Shown here: positions 1 to 12,400 of the stretch, one piece after another
How positions within the stretch are numbered: position 1 is the stretch's first letter
Layout of the letters: every line of letters begins with the position of its first letter
Source: Blepharisma japonicum
Taxonomy: Eukaryota > Ciliophora > Heterotrichea > Heterotrichida > Blepharismidae
NCBI GenBank assembly: GCA_949751835.1
Contig: CATKHK010000130.1
Coordinates: 26,682 to 90,681 of the forward strand
Direction of reading: 5' to 3'
Length of the DNA: 64,000 nt
Program-made: the position numbers and the translations under genes
Notes under the pieces: model-generated
Seen by the model: the letters and a program-made list of their open reading frames with translations, nothing else
Databases searched by the model: none
What the model was told of the DNA's origin: nothing

Positions 1-2
1 AT

Positions 3-158
3 AGTTGTCCATTGTATAAGACCAGTGATAGAAGAGGAGAATTGAGCACGACAGGACACTCTACAAACTTTGTCATGTTTTTCAAGCTCGCTACTGATTT
101 AGATCCTGCCCATTGGATTAAACGTGGCGTTGCATTGCTGACGCAACTTAATGATTAA
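3..158 (+). CDS. Dynein heavy chain, C-terminal end (partial)
   Basis: Only the last 51 codons are inside the window; the gene continues to the left. The reading frame gives CPLYKT, then [14 protein letters not shown] and finally [15 protein letters not shown] followed by TAA. The [11 protein letters not shown] and HWI-RGVALL blocks are the conserved extreme C-terminus of dynein heavy chains, and the pattern is closest to axonemal ones. Axonemal heavy chains are the ATP-driven motors of ciliary beating. The arm type (inner or outer) cannot be told from this short tail. Confidence 0.9.
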   Translation, partial: SCPLYKTSDRRGELSTTGHSTNFVMFFKLATDLDPAHWIKRGVALLTQLND

Positions 159-334
159 AATAAGTATTTTACAAATAATTTTATTCTCTTAATAATTATG
201 TATTATGATAAAATAACGGGCATTTAACTGTCTCAATAGATAGCTATCTGTAGCATTAATAATATTTTCTTAAATAAAGTTCCAAAATTACTATACTCGA
301 ATTCTATTATGAATTAACAAAAATATTATTAGTA

Positions 335-1666
335 ATGGATGTTTTTAAAGAAAGAGAAATTATCGCGTTTGAGAATGTAGCAGAAGCAACCAACTTATTA
401 CAAAAAAGTTTATCAAGCCAAAAATTCGCAATTAGGCTGTGAGACTTCAGAAATAAGTCAGAGATCAATGAGGAGTATGGAGAACATTTGAGTAAAACAC
501 TGTCGCAGAACCTTACTCGCAAACAAAAAGTGGAAATCCAGAGGAGAAAAATAGAGAGTTTCACCCCAAATCGCAAAAATAAAGATAACGAAAAATTTTG
601 CAATTCCAAGCATTTTCACATCCTCGACCCCAAAAAGAAACCTTTCCGAAAACAAAAGCAGATTTCTTTGGAAGAGAAATTAAAACAGCCAAACTTAAAG
701 GATTTTAGGCTATTTGACTCCAAAAGCAGCTCCAATAAGTGCAACGCAGAGAGTAGTTCTCCAATTAAAAGTATGAGTAACGCCAGCATTCACATTGGAA
801 ATCTCAAAGAAAGTCTAAAAGATGACAGAGAACTCGAAAAAGCTGCTGATGATGCGAATGAGTATATAAACAGGCTTAAACAGAAAAAAAGCTTGTCAAG
901 TGGAAATTTACTAAAAGCAGTTAAAAAGATCCCTGCTGAGAACAAAATACTTCCAGGGGAATTTAAATCTCTTACAAGTCGATCGTCTAACAAAGAAATA
1001 TTTAGTGATAAAAGAAGCAAAGGAGGATCTCTTGCAAGTTCTAATAGAGCTTCATTAAAAGATACCTGCAAAGATATTTTGAAAAACAGGTCAACTCATT
1101 TTTTATCAAGTGAACCCAATCCTCAAACACTAGAAGAAAATCATTCGCGTTTTCTTAGAAAAATTTTTTCTACAAGCCAGATAAATTTAACGCAAAAAAG
1201 ATGCAATCTTCAAGATCTAAATCTCAAAAATAGACCAAACATATTTTTATTAGATACCAATTCGCACCATCTTAGCCAAAGTCCCATCAAAGAGTCCACA
1301 TTTCTAACTTCAGTCCGAGAGTCAATTCATAGGGCTTCACAAGAATCAACATGAGTCTCAAATAGTAATCCTCCTACAAAACGAAGGTCAAGCAGTCCTC
1401 GAAAATCTTCTGAAATGAATTTATTAAAAGATATGATTGACAAATGCTGAAAACTTGAAGAGAATACTAAGCATGAGAAAGAAGAGATTAAAGAAATTGG
1501 GAAAAAGATTGGAAATGATATTGGAAGTTTGCAAGAAAAACTCACTGAAAGCGAGCCAAAGTTCGAAAAAAGTGACATCAAAGTGATGGTTGAAGATTTT
1601 TATCATGAAAAGAAAGCTTTTATATATGGAAAAAGATATCAAGGTCTGTATATAATGAGCAAATAA
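335..1666 (+). CDS. Unrecognised basic, serine-rich protein (443 aa)
   Basis: I do not recognise this protein. The frame opens at the ATG at 335 (MDVFKEREIIAF) and runs to TAA at 1664, reading through TGA as Trp at 440, 1352 and 1448. The first 60 residues are mixed and perhaps folded; most of the rest is rich in Lys, Ser and Asn and probably disordered. The last 100 residues (DMIDKCWKLEENTKHEKEEIKEI and onward) look helical, with a probable coiled coil. No catalytic motif is visible. It lies just downstream of the dynein heavy chain on the same strand, but nothing ties the two functionally. Confidence 0.7.
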
Positions 1667-1809
1667 ATCGATTGATTTTAATAACTCTAATTAATGATAC
1701 AAAACTTTTATAAATTTCAAATTTCCTGATTTTATTAAAATTTTATAGGCTTGGAAATCTTAATTTTAAAGATTTATGTTGCTTGCATAATAAAAGTCTA
1801 ATAATTATC

Positions 1810-2556
1810 TTAATATTTCTGAGTTTCCTGCCTTGAAAAATTTGACCTAACTATAATGGATCCTGAATATTTTACTTTCTCACTATCCAAACACTTTGGT
1901 TTCATTTTATTTATGTCCTGCATAGTTATTTTTTCCTTATAATCATCTCTCAAAATTTTAATTTTCTTCCAATAAAGTCAAGGAACAGCACAATTATCTA
2001 TATCAATAATTTCAAAAATCCCTGATTTTTCATTTTCTTTTTTTACTTCTTCAGAGAGTTCTTCCCTTTTCACATATCCTATAGCTGGATCCTTTGTTTT
2101 CATTTTCCTCAAAGATACAAACGAGAAGAAAGGCATTTTCAGAAATTCATCATAATCTACATCATAAATCTGTGAAAAATACTTAAAAATAACTTTTACA
2201 CCTTCTCGGTTCCTCACTATTACCCCCGCTGAATCCCAATTTTCTTGAAAGTAGCCAAACTGATTAAGTAAGCTTTTGTATTTTTGAGAAAGATAACATT
2301 TTCCAATTAAGAGAGGGGAAAAACTTTTATAGCAAGCATGCTGCATAAAGACTAAGTCTCCTGTATCTAAAATATCTTCAATTGTGCTATCTGTTTTATA
2401 TCCAAAATTCAGGCCATATGATTTATTTCCTAGTCGTGAAGCATCTCTGAGTTCATCCCTTGCATCTTCATATTCTTTTATGCCTTGCTTTGAGAAATAT
2501 AAAGCTGTCCCATATCCAATGCCCAAAGCACCTACTAAAGCTAGACCAATTTTCAT
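1810..2556 (-). CDS. Small membrane-anchored protein, possibly papain-like-fold (248 aa)
   Basis: It starts at an ATG and is read through one TGA (Trp) at 1978-1980, ending at TAA 1810-1812. Residues 3-20 form one hydrophobic segment (IGLALVGALGIGYGTALYF), either a signal anchor or a transmembrane helix. The body contains TGDLVFMQH near residue 65 and WDSAGVIVRN near residue 107. A GDLV...H block followed by a W-(x)n-GVIV block is reminiscent of NlpC/P60 and YiiX-type permuted papain-like enzymes, but I cannot identify a Cys/His pair with confidence, so this fold guess is inference. It is head-to-tail with the SAM-domain gene on the same strand. Confidence 0.65.
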
Positions 2557-2598
2557 TAATTAAATTTTGTAAATTATAAATAAGGATTTAAATGAAAT

Positions 2599-3441
2599 TT
2601 AGCTCTTTCTCATCATCTTTAAAACGTTTTTCAATTCCTCTTCTTCTTCAGTTAATCTTATAGATCTATCGCTAACATCAGACGCAGGGTTGCTTGATAT
2701 ATTACCTTTTTCTTTAACTAGAGATGACTCTTTAGTATTTTTTGAAATTTTTACCTTTTGTTTACTATCAGATCCTTTTGGACTCTGCTTTTTAGTTGCT
2801 TTATTTACTCCTTTGCGTTTTTCTTGGCTTTCTTCTTCTTTTGATGCCATTTCTTCTTTTACAGCCCAAGGGCTAGAGTCTCTGAAAGATTTAGAAGTTT
2901 CATGAAATGGGTTATCTTCATTGAAATCTTCTTCATCTTCACTTAATGCAGGTTTTTCTGTTTGCTGTATTTTATGGTTGCTTGATTCATCAATGAATTG
3001 CAAATAAACAGCTTCTTCCTGTCTTAAATTGCTATCAAAAATACAAGCAACGCTAATGCTTCCTCATACAAGTCCGTGCTTATCTTGAATAATTACTTTT
3101 TCTTCCTCTAATCCAAAATACCTTGCCACATCTTTTCGGAGGTTTTCAAAAGTATAAGATTGAAGGTCAGAAATCCTAACAGAGCATACTTGGCTTCTAA
3201 ATTGTACTTCAATGATTGCTGAATTTATATTTTTTAATTCTTGAATTTTTCTCAAAATATATTTACGATCATGGACACGTTTGAACTTAAAATCAAAACG
3301 AAGATCCGCATCTGTGAGCTGTAGCAAGTCCTTTCCTTCGACTCCGTGATACAAAAACACTTCTTGAGCACCCGAGCAATTTATTACTTGAAGTCATTGC
3401 ACTACATCACTAACTGACCATTGTAATGGATTTCTAATCAT
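2599..3441 (-). CDS. SAM-domain protein with acidic/lysine-rich tail (280 aa)
   Basis: The start is the ATG at 3441 (MIRNPLQWSVSDVVQWL). Residues 7-70 match a sterile alpha motif: W-S-V-x-D-V-x-x-W-L at the start, GKDLLQLTDADLR in the middle and YILRKIQEL at the end. A second region at about residues 75-135 has alternating strands (IEVQFRSQ, CSVRISDL, KVIIQDKHGLVWGSI) and could be a ubiquitin-like fold. The last 130 residues are low-complexity, rich in Glu, Lys and Ser. Trp codons include TGA at 3394 and 3064. SAM domains mediate oligomerisation; the partner and location here are unknown. The gene ends 43 bp from its minus-strand neighbour. Confidence 0.8.
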
Positions 3442-4442
3442 TAATTTTAGAGGTATATTTATTATGAAGACTGAGCCGAATAATTGAATAGGTTTAATTA
3501 CATCTCATTTGCAATAAGGTAATATAAACTAACAATCTAGCATAAAGTTTAAATTTTATGAAAAAATCCATTTGAAAATTAGCGACTTCAGTGTTTTTCT
3601 AAAAGTTTCATTTGAAAGGAACTTTTTATAATAATTTAAAAAATAATGTTTAAAAATAATTGATTTAAACATTTTAATAATTAATAAAAGGATTTTAATT
3701 TTTATATTGATATTCTAATTTTATTTTGAACTAATTATTATATCAATAAATTATGTTGGATTTCATGCACTGAGAATAAGAATTAAATAACAAATTAAAA
3801 TAAAAATAAAAATTAGAAAATTAATTAATTTTAATAAAGTTTGAAAATATCATGATAGCTATCAAAAATTCTTTATTTACAGTAAGTATAGAAATGATGC
3901 CATAAATGCAATTAAAGTTCAATACTAAAGAATTAACTGTGGAAAAATGATTTTATTTAAAAAATCGAAGATATCATAATTATTTCATATAGAATAAAAT
4001 TTAAATAAAGTGTCAATTAAATAATAAAAATCAATGCAAATCTTGTATTTTTTAGGGTTTACAATATCTCAAAATTTAATTTTTGAAAATCTCAAAAGAA
4101 ATTTTGTTAATTCTTATTGAAGTTTTCAACAGATCTTTGAGAACGACAGCAAATTTGATAAATTTAAATTTAATGTTTTTTATTTTCGAATTAGAATTGC
4201 TTCATCTAAGTCATAATAGTTTAATGTTGATATCCTTATAAAAATATGTCATTTTCTAATCAGTAATTTTAATGTCTTAAATGGCAGATAATAGCAATAG
4301 CATCTTCGTTCTTTATAAGAAAGAAAAATCAAAATATTTTATTAAAATTTAATAATTACTTTGAATTGGTAAGAATCAAAATTAATCATTTAAATATTGG
4401 TTATTATAACATTAAGTGCTAATTAATAAAAATAATTCATAA
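3442..4442. other. AT-rich intergenic region
   Basis: About 1 kb between the divergent SAM-domain gene and the first TmcB-like gene. It is A/T-rich with many short homopolymers. I see no open frame of note, no RNA gene and no clear repeat. It must hold both promoters. Confidence 0.7.
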
Positions 4443-7400
4443 ATGCCTATTAAAACAAAAGATTCTTTACTTGATGAAGATGATATATTAGGCTATATTT
4501 CCAGCAAATCGACATACGCTAAGCTGAGATATAGGATATTGATTTATTTTGAAAAAATTTTCCAAGAAAAATACAATCATAGATTGAAGTGAAAAGATCA
4601 GTTATTTCTGGAAATTTCGATAAATGTGATCATCACAATCCAGATGATTACATTCGCATGGTATCCAAACATGAATATAAGTGGTTGGGACAGCTATTCT
4701 CAGTTCTGAAATCTTATTGGTTATATAAGTCCAGACTCCCTTTTTGCGGACTTGGGAATTTATGAAGTTTCTTTCTATACAGTTATAGGCACTATTGGCT
4801 ATTGCTTGTTTTGTTTGATACTAATTGCAGTCTTAGGTTGCCTTAATCAGAAAATCCCTTGAATCTTAATTGCGATTCCGAGAAAGATTCTTATGATTTT
4901 AAACACAGTCATGTTTATCCCAAGTGTAAGCATTCTATTAACTGTTTTCAAATATTCATCATTTGACTATTCAGATTGCATAGAATACTCGAGCATTAAT
5001 GATGTTAGCAAACTTAATTTTGGCCCAGGAGGAGCACTACTCTCTTTAATTTTTTTGATATTTTTGCTATTTATCATTTTATTTTCGGAAATCTTTACTT
5101 CTGATATTAGGCACTCTTCATGCCAAAAAAACATTAGAGCGAGATCTAATTCAAAAATAGATATTCATATAATTCTTTTCTGCTATATAGAATGCATTCT
5201 TTATGTATTTTTTGGTGGAGATCATATAAAATATTTCGAAATCATACTAATGATTTTTTCTGCAGCAATTTTATGAGAAACTCTACGCTTTTTGCCGTAT
5301 TTTAACCTTACAGGGAATGCAATTCAAGCATGCAAAATGTTTATTATTTCATGCACTTTGCTATTCTTTTTAATTGGAGAAACAATGGATAATGGCTCTG
5401 TTATTATTTTACTTGAACTATTTGTTCTCCCACCTCTTACTATTCTTGTTATTAAAAAGGTGAAAAACAACTTTCTTGCATTATCACAACATGATAAAAT
5501 ACCTAATGATCAATATGAATTCGAACAAATTGTAAGGCATTTATTAGTTAACAAACAATTAGAAGATAAAATCTCAGTTATTAAGCTCTTTACAAATTGC
5601 TATAAAAAATCATTTGAAAGAGACAAAATGCTTACTATATGAGAAGCCAATTATTGTCTATATATCCTAAAAGATGAAAGACTCGCAAGAATAAAACTTG
5701 CAAAAGCTGCTGATGCAAGGTCAAGCTTTGAAGGCGACATCCATACTTTGAGACTCTCAAACAAAATACTCGAATCCAATTCTTCATCCTTAGCTGAAGT
5801 TCACTATTTAAGCTATTTGCAGGACCTTGACAAAGTTAAGCACATGGATGAAGAAGTCTGCATTTTATTAATAGATTTATGAACTGAAATCAACATGAGA
5901 ATTCCCAACACTCAAAAATTAGTGAAACTTGTTTATAAAATATACGACTTAATTACCAATATTAAGACACTCTATTCAATGCTCTCATCTAAGCATAAAC
6001 AGACAGAGGTGTACGATCTTTATGGGTCATTCTTAGAAAATATTTTACGTGATATAGAGCAGAGTGAGATGATCAATCGAAAAAAAACTGCATTTAAAAA
6101 TTCACTAGACCTTTTAGTTGAAGAAAATAAAAAATTAAATATGTTTGGAGAAAGAAATGCAATCATTCTAATTTCTGCAAATTCTGAGTCTTTTGGAATA
6201 ATAGCTTATATGAATCAAAATGCAGGAGATATTTTAAAAATACCTTTTGAATCTGGGATAGGGGTACCACTATCATATTTTATTCCAAAGCCTTTTGACC
6301 ATAATCATGATAAGCAAATGAAAGAATTCTTTAATAGCTGCACAACAACTGAAGTCTCTACTCACTTGAATCTTTTTCTTCAAAACCAACAAGGATTCCT
6401 TGTTGAGTGCAAATTTATAATTAGATTAACTGCTGTAGAAAATCGTGCATATATATTAGCATCCTTTCGGAAACGAAATTCAAAGAGAGAAATCGCCTTG
6501 ATTTCTGATAAAGGCTTAATTTATAGCCATTCTGAAAGATTTCCTTTTTATATTGGACAAAACAATTATTCGATTAGAAATAAGCATTTATCGGATATAA
6601 TTCCAAATTTTGATATTTCCATTATGGATGTGTGCTCTCCTTTAATAGTCTCTTCTGAAGACAAAGAAATGCTGTTTGTACATCTGATACGTAAATTCAG
6701 AGCTGCTGAAATCCATATTTTAGCTGTAATTTATGATGAAAAAGAAATTCACCTATGAAAAGAAGGTCATGAAACTGAGCAAATAGAATTCTTTGGAAAT
6801 GCCTATTTTAGTGAAATGAAAACAGAAGGAAGCAAAACATATGAAGGAGATATTAGCATAAGTGAATTAATACATTCAAAAGATAGAGTTAAATTTATTA
6901 GCGTTAATAGCTCGACAATAAATTTAGGTGACGAAACAAGTCATACACAAATTATGTACGAAACAACTATGGAAGAAAGCAAAGCAATTCTGAATTCAAA
7001 GTCGCAATCGACTTTGAATTTTAATGGAAATACATCTTCAAATAGTAATTCAAAAAGTAACCGTTATGTAGGGTTTGCTTATAAAATCCTTAGCAATTCT
7101 GAAAATAAACTCAAGATTTTTACATGAATTTTATTTTTTTCAGTAATTTATATACAGATCGCAGCTGTGATAGGAACAAATATAGGGATTGTTGTTTATA
7201 TGCATAATAATATTGCTCAAGCAAGTACTGCTAACTCTTTTGGCCATTTAGGAACTCTGCTGTGCTCTCTTGGAAGCTTGGTAAATAAAGCTATTGAGCT
7301 TAATATTGATTTCGCCAAAAATAGCGAATCATTTGAAAATGATTTATCTTTTTTTAATAGCACAATAAATGTGCTCATTGGCGTAGAAAATTCCATGCTA

Positions 7401-8696
7401 AACGATTTAGACAACTTACACTATTGTTCTTCTTCTGAAATTATTCTTGATCCAAGAATTCCTATATGAGATATTAATGATGAAGATTTTATTACCTACC
7501 AAAATCTTTATGATGGTATTCAAAGGTATATCAATAATGTAACTATAATATAGTGCATAAATTTTCTTGAATCTCTGAAGAAGAGTCAAATTGCAATGGA
7601 TAGTTTTAATTTTATCTTATTCAATGGTCTAGGCTACTTATATGACTACATAAAAATATCGACAAAAAATTGAGTTCAATGCGAAAATGATAGAATTAAA
7701 TCAATAGTGACAAATATTGCTGCTCTTTTAAATGTTGCCATAGTAATTTTAGTAGTCTTTCAAGCATTTTTAATTGGATATATTATATATATCAATAAAG
7801 GAATGAATATCTATTGGAATTTTATTAAACTTAGCTCGCAAGCTTCATATTTAGAATTAAAACGAGCTCTCTTGGAAAGACTTTCAACTATTCATGGTCT
7901 TGATTATGAAAAAGACTATTCACCTACCAAAAAAGGTGATTCAAAGTCTGAAATTCTACCACATATATACTGAAGATATATAAGAAAACTTTTGGTGTTT
8001 TTCATTATTTCTGCATCTTATTATTTTTTAATTGAATTTCATTTATATAAAGACTGCAGCAGCTACATAAAAAATAGGCCTAAACTACTTTACAATTTTA
8101 TAACACGAGAATCTAGCATTTTACGTATAAATATTGCAAGCTATAGTGAACTTGAATCTCTCATGATGCTTTTTTATCATAATATTAATATAAAAAATCA
8201 AAGTAAACTGATCGAAGATGAAATAAAAATGTACAAAGAAAGCTTAAACGATCTCAGAGATGATAAATATCTGGACTTAATTTCAGACCAATTAAAAAAA
8301 AGATTATTTGAGGAAATAGATACAACCGTTGATTTATTGAAATATGGACTTTCTTCAACTTCTTTTACAACCAGTTATCAGTCTTTATATTTTTTCAATC
8401 AATCAGAAGGCTCTATAATCAAACAAAATATATGAGAAATAGAAAATGAATTAATTTTTGAATTCAATATAGCAGATGATGATTCAAAAAGTATTATTAA
8501 TTATCAGTTAAGCATGATTATTTACGTTACTGTAGGATATTCTATATTGCTAATAATTTTATACCTATTCTATTATGTCCCCTTTCTGTATAAAGAGAAA
8601 AAATTGCTTAAGAAACTAAAGATTTTGCCGATGATTATTCCAAGCTCTCAGATAAGTTCGAAGGAAGAAACAGAATTTTTAGCTGGATCGTATTAG
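4443..8696 (+). CDS. TmcB-like multi-pass membrane protein with PAS-like domain, copy 1 (1402 aa)
   Basis: One gene when TGA is read as Trp (many sites) and three 15-nt introns are removed (7057-7071, 7143-7157, 7539-7553). The N-terminal third has many hydrophobic segments (for example around residues 150-180, 200-225, 280-330). A helical block near residue 398 (IWEANYCLYILKDERLARIKLA) resembles the helical-repeat region annotated in ciliate TmcB/TmcC-like proteins. Residues about 565-690 look like a PAS domain (AIILISANSESFGIIAYMN, then LKIPF and SYFIPKPF). Further membrane segments lie near residues 886, 1075, 1167 and 1342, with a large soluble loop between. The family is expanded in ciliates; the name comes from Dictyostelium 'tiny macrocysts' proteins and the function is unknown. 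A sensory role is inference. Tandem with copy 2, 712 bp away. Confidence 0.8.
7057..7071 (+). other. 15-nt intron (TmcB-like copy 1, intron 1)
   Basis: GTAACCGTTATGTAG, phase 1. It contains no stop and keeps frame, so it would be missed by frame alone. It is called because copy 2 has a stop-containing 15-nt intron at the same place (12044-12058). Confidence 0.75.
7143..7157 (+). other. 15-nt intron (TmcB-like copy 1, intron 2)
   Basis: GTAATTTATATACAG, phase 0, inside a membrane-segment coding region. It has no stop but aligns exactly with the TAG-containing intron 12130-12144 of copy 2. Confidence 0.8.
7539..7553 (+). other. 15-nt intron (TmcB-like copy 1, intron 3)
   Basis: GTAACTATAATATAG, phase 0. 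It removes an in-frame TAG; copy 2 has an intron at the same codon position (12526-12540). Confidence 0.9.
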
Positions 8697-9408
8697 ACAG
8701 ATTTTCAGCAAAATTATTATAATAGATTTAATTTTAATAATTTATATTTATTCCAACATTATTAAATCAAGCAAAAAAATATTCAATTATTACTATAATT
8801 TTTTATTTGATTTTCTTACTTTCAATTGCAATATGGATTTATGTTTAGCAAAAAAATTGGAGCATAGAACAACCAATTTTATCAAATCAATAAAGCTTAA
8901 TGTTATAATGCTGTACATCTCCTAAGAATCTGAATCTGGACTAAAATTCATAAAACAGTTGCAATGATTATATTCTTTAAGAGAAAATGGTCAAAGTAAA
9001 ATACAGAATTTTTTACTTACCATTATCAATTCAAGCACTCCATTCATAGTTAAAATAAGGATCACAAAAGCAAATAACTGCGAACACACAAATTATAAAT
9101 TTAAAAAACATTTAATTTTATTTAGTTAAGTTTAGACTTATAAATCTCATGAATTTTCATTAAGTTATTTCAAGTCAAACTTTTTATTTAAATAAATAAA
9201 TAGATACTTATATAAAATGATGCCATTTGCATAGATTTATTATTTAGCCATTGTTTAGTATTCTATTTGTAAATATTAAAAAAGTCTTATGAAATACTAC
9301 CATAATCTATTCCTACTTTTCAATCTAAGTTAATTTTTATTGCCGCTAATATTCTGATATATATCCATAGTTTTATGAGTTAATGCTGGTTAAAATGGGC
9401 ATAACCGA
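8697..9408. other. Intergenic region between the tandem TmcB-like genes
   Basis: 712 bp of AT-rich sequence. The only coding-like signal is a 32-codon minus-strand frame at 9013-9111, listed separately. Otherwise I see nothing. Confidence 0.6.
9013..9111 (-). other. Possible mini-ORF or relic with signal-peptide-like start
   Basis: An ATG at 9111 opens MFFKFIICVFAVICFCDPYF, a typical hydrophobic secretion-signal pattern, followed by NYEWSAWIDNGK (one Trp as TGA) and TAA. At 32 residues it is too short to trust. It could be exon 1 of a broken gene: a GTAAGT donor-like site overlaps the end, but there is no AG 15 or 16 nt on. It lies between two plus-strand genes. Confidence 0.25.
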
Positions 9409-12400
9409 ATGACTAATAAAATAAAAAATTCAATGCCTCTGAAAACAAAAGATTCATTGCTGGATGAAGATGACATATTAGGCTACATCGCAAACAAATC
9501 AACATATGAGAAATTCAGATTTCGAATTTTAATTTACTTTGAAAAAATATTTCAAACCAAATATAATCATCGGATGAAGCAAAACGAGCAAGTCTTTCTA
9601 GAAATTTTAATAAATATTATACTTACAATTCAAATGATTACCTTTGCATGATATCCAAAAATGAATATCAACAGCTGGGATTCTTATTCTCAATTCTTCA
9701 ATCTTATTGGCTATGTAAGCCCTGATACGCTTTTAGCCGATCTAGGAATTTATGAAGTGGCCTTTTATACAATTATAAGCGCTATTAGCTATTGTATGCT
9801 TTGCTTAATACTAATTGCAATATTAGGATGCCTCAACCATAAAATTCCTTGAATTCTGATAGTAATTCCTAGAAGAATTTTGGCGATTCTAAACACAGTA
9901 ATGTTCATTCCAAGCTCAATGATATTGCTAGTAATCTTTAAATATTCAGTATTTGAATATTCAGATGTTCCTGAGTATTCTAAAATATCTGATCCTCAAA
10001 CTTTGAATTTTGGCCCATTTGGAGGGCTGATTTCTCTTATTTTTTTGATATTTCTGATAATTATTATCTTATTTTCAGAAATTTTTACTTCTGACATTAG
10101 GCATTCTTCATGCAAAAAAAATATTAGGGCTCGATCTAATTCTAATGTAGATATTCATATAATACTTTTCAGTTACTTAGAATGCTCCTTTTATGTATTC
10201 TTTGGCGGAAATCATGTAAAATATTATGAAATTATATTGATGATTTTTTCTTCAGTGGTTTTATACGAAGCAATTAACTGTTTACCGTATTTTAATTTGA
10301 TTTCTAATACAATTCAAGCATGCAAAATGTTTATTATTTCATGCACCCTATTGTTTTTTATAATCGGAGAATCAGCTGATAATGGAAATATGATATTTTT
10401 ACTTATGCTATTTGTTCTGCCGCCACTTACTATCCTTATTATCAGAAAAGTAAAAAACAATTTTCTTGCATTATCGCGGCTTGATAAAATTCCTAATGAT
10501 CAATATGAATTTGAGAGAACAATTAGGCATTTGCTAATCAATAAAAAATTAGAAAATAAAATATCAGTTATAAAACTATTTACTGACTGCTATAGAAAAT
10601 CATTTGAAAGAGACAAAATGCTAATCGTATGAGAAACCAATTATTGTCTGCACATATTAAAAGATGAAAGACTTGCAAGAATTAAGCTCACGAAAGCAGC
10701 TGATTCTAAATCAAGCTTTGAGGGAGATATTCATGCTATAAAACTTGCAATTAAAGTATCAGAAGCAAACTCATCAACACTATCTGAGATTCATTATTTG
10801 AGTTACTTGCAAGATCTAGACAAAGTTAAGCATATGGATGAAGAAGTCTGCATTATAATGATTGATTTATTTACAGAAATGGGCATGAAAAATCCTAATA
10901 TCGAAAAACTGGTTAAATTAGTCTACCGTGTGCATGACTTGATTACTCAAATAAAAATACTCTATTCCTTCTTAATTAATAAGCATTCGCAATCGGAAGT
11001 TTATTGTCTTTATGGATCATTTTTAGAAAATATTTTAGGTGATGTTGGCCAAAATGATATGATATTAAGGAAAAAAAGTGCACTTAAAAATTCGCTAGAT
11101 CTCGCAGTGGATGATGACAAGAATTTGAATATTTTTGGAGAAAGAAATGGAATAATTTTGATTTCAGCAAATTTGGAGTCTTTTGGTATAATTGCCTATA
11201 TGAATGAAAACGCTTGCGATGTTTTAAAAATTCCGTTTAAAGATGGGATGGGAACACATTTGTCTAGCTTTATCCCAAAACCATATGATCACGGCCATGA
11301 TCAAAGCATGAAGGATTTTTTCTACTCCTGCACAACAACTGAAATAACCAGCCATTCAACGCTTTTTCTGCAAACTATGCAGGGATACCTTATTGAACTG
11401 AAGTTCATAATAAAATTAACTGCTGTCGATAATAGGGCATATATCTTAGCATCATTATTGAAAAAAAATACATCAAGAGAATTTGCTGTGATTTCTGAGA
11501 CAGGGCTAGTTTATAACTATTCTCTGCATTTTCCTCTTTATATAGGGCATAAAGAGAATAATATTAGAAATAAGTATTTGTCTGACCTGATCCCAAACTT
11601 TGATATCTCAATTATGGAGCCGTGCTCTCCATTGAAAGTCACTTATACAGGGAAAGAAATCTTACTTGTTCATTTAATAAGAAAGCTCAGGACAACTCAA
11701 ATTCACATCTTAGCTGTTATTCATGATCCTAAAGAAATTAATTTATGAAAAGAAGGTCATGAGGCTGAACAAATAGAGTTTTTTGGTAAAGTTTGCAAAA
11801 ATAGCGAGATTGAATCCTTAAATGCAGAAGAAAATGGCGCTATAGTATTAAGGATTTCTCATGAAAGAGTGAAATTCATAAGCACTGATAATACAGCCAC
11901 AATAAACTTTACAGGAGATGACATAGTTAATACAAACATTCAGAATACCTCAGCTTTTGAAGAAAATAAAGCAATGATTAGCTCAAAGTCACAGTCAACT
12001 TCAAATCCCCATGAAAGCTTAACTTCCACTTATAACAGCAAAAGTATCTTTTAAGCAGTATCTGGCTATAATATTCTTCATCACTCAGTCAAGAAGCTCA
12101 CAATTTTTACTTGAATTTTATTATTTTCAGTACTTTCTATATAGATCATCGCAGTTATATGCACAAATTTAGCAATAGTTATTTATATGTACAACGATAT
12201 TATTCAAACTAGTACTATTGATACCTTTTCCCACTTAGGCACACTTTTATATTCACTAAGTAGCGCAGCAAATAAAGCTATCGAATTGCAAAAAGTAGTT
12301 TCTCTATCTAATAAACCTTCTGAAAGTGATATAACCCTTTTTCGCAATACAATAGAAGATCTTATTAGCATCGAAAATTCTATGCTTAGCGATTTAAGCA

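Noticed and set aside
3442-4442. tRNA, snRNA, CRISPR or transposon in the long intergenic regions
   Set aside because: No T-loop-type GGTTCGA block, no regular repeat-spacer pattern, no terminal inverted repeats and no transposase motif were seen in any intergenic stretch.
5276-8435. Repeated in-frame TGA codons as evidence that the TmcB-like genes are fragmented pseudogenes
   Set aside because: The same residues are Trp in the paralogue or in family motifs, and genes throughout the window do this. TGA is Trp, so the genes are intact.
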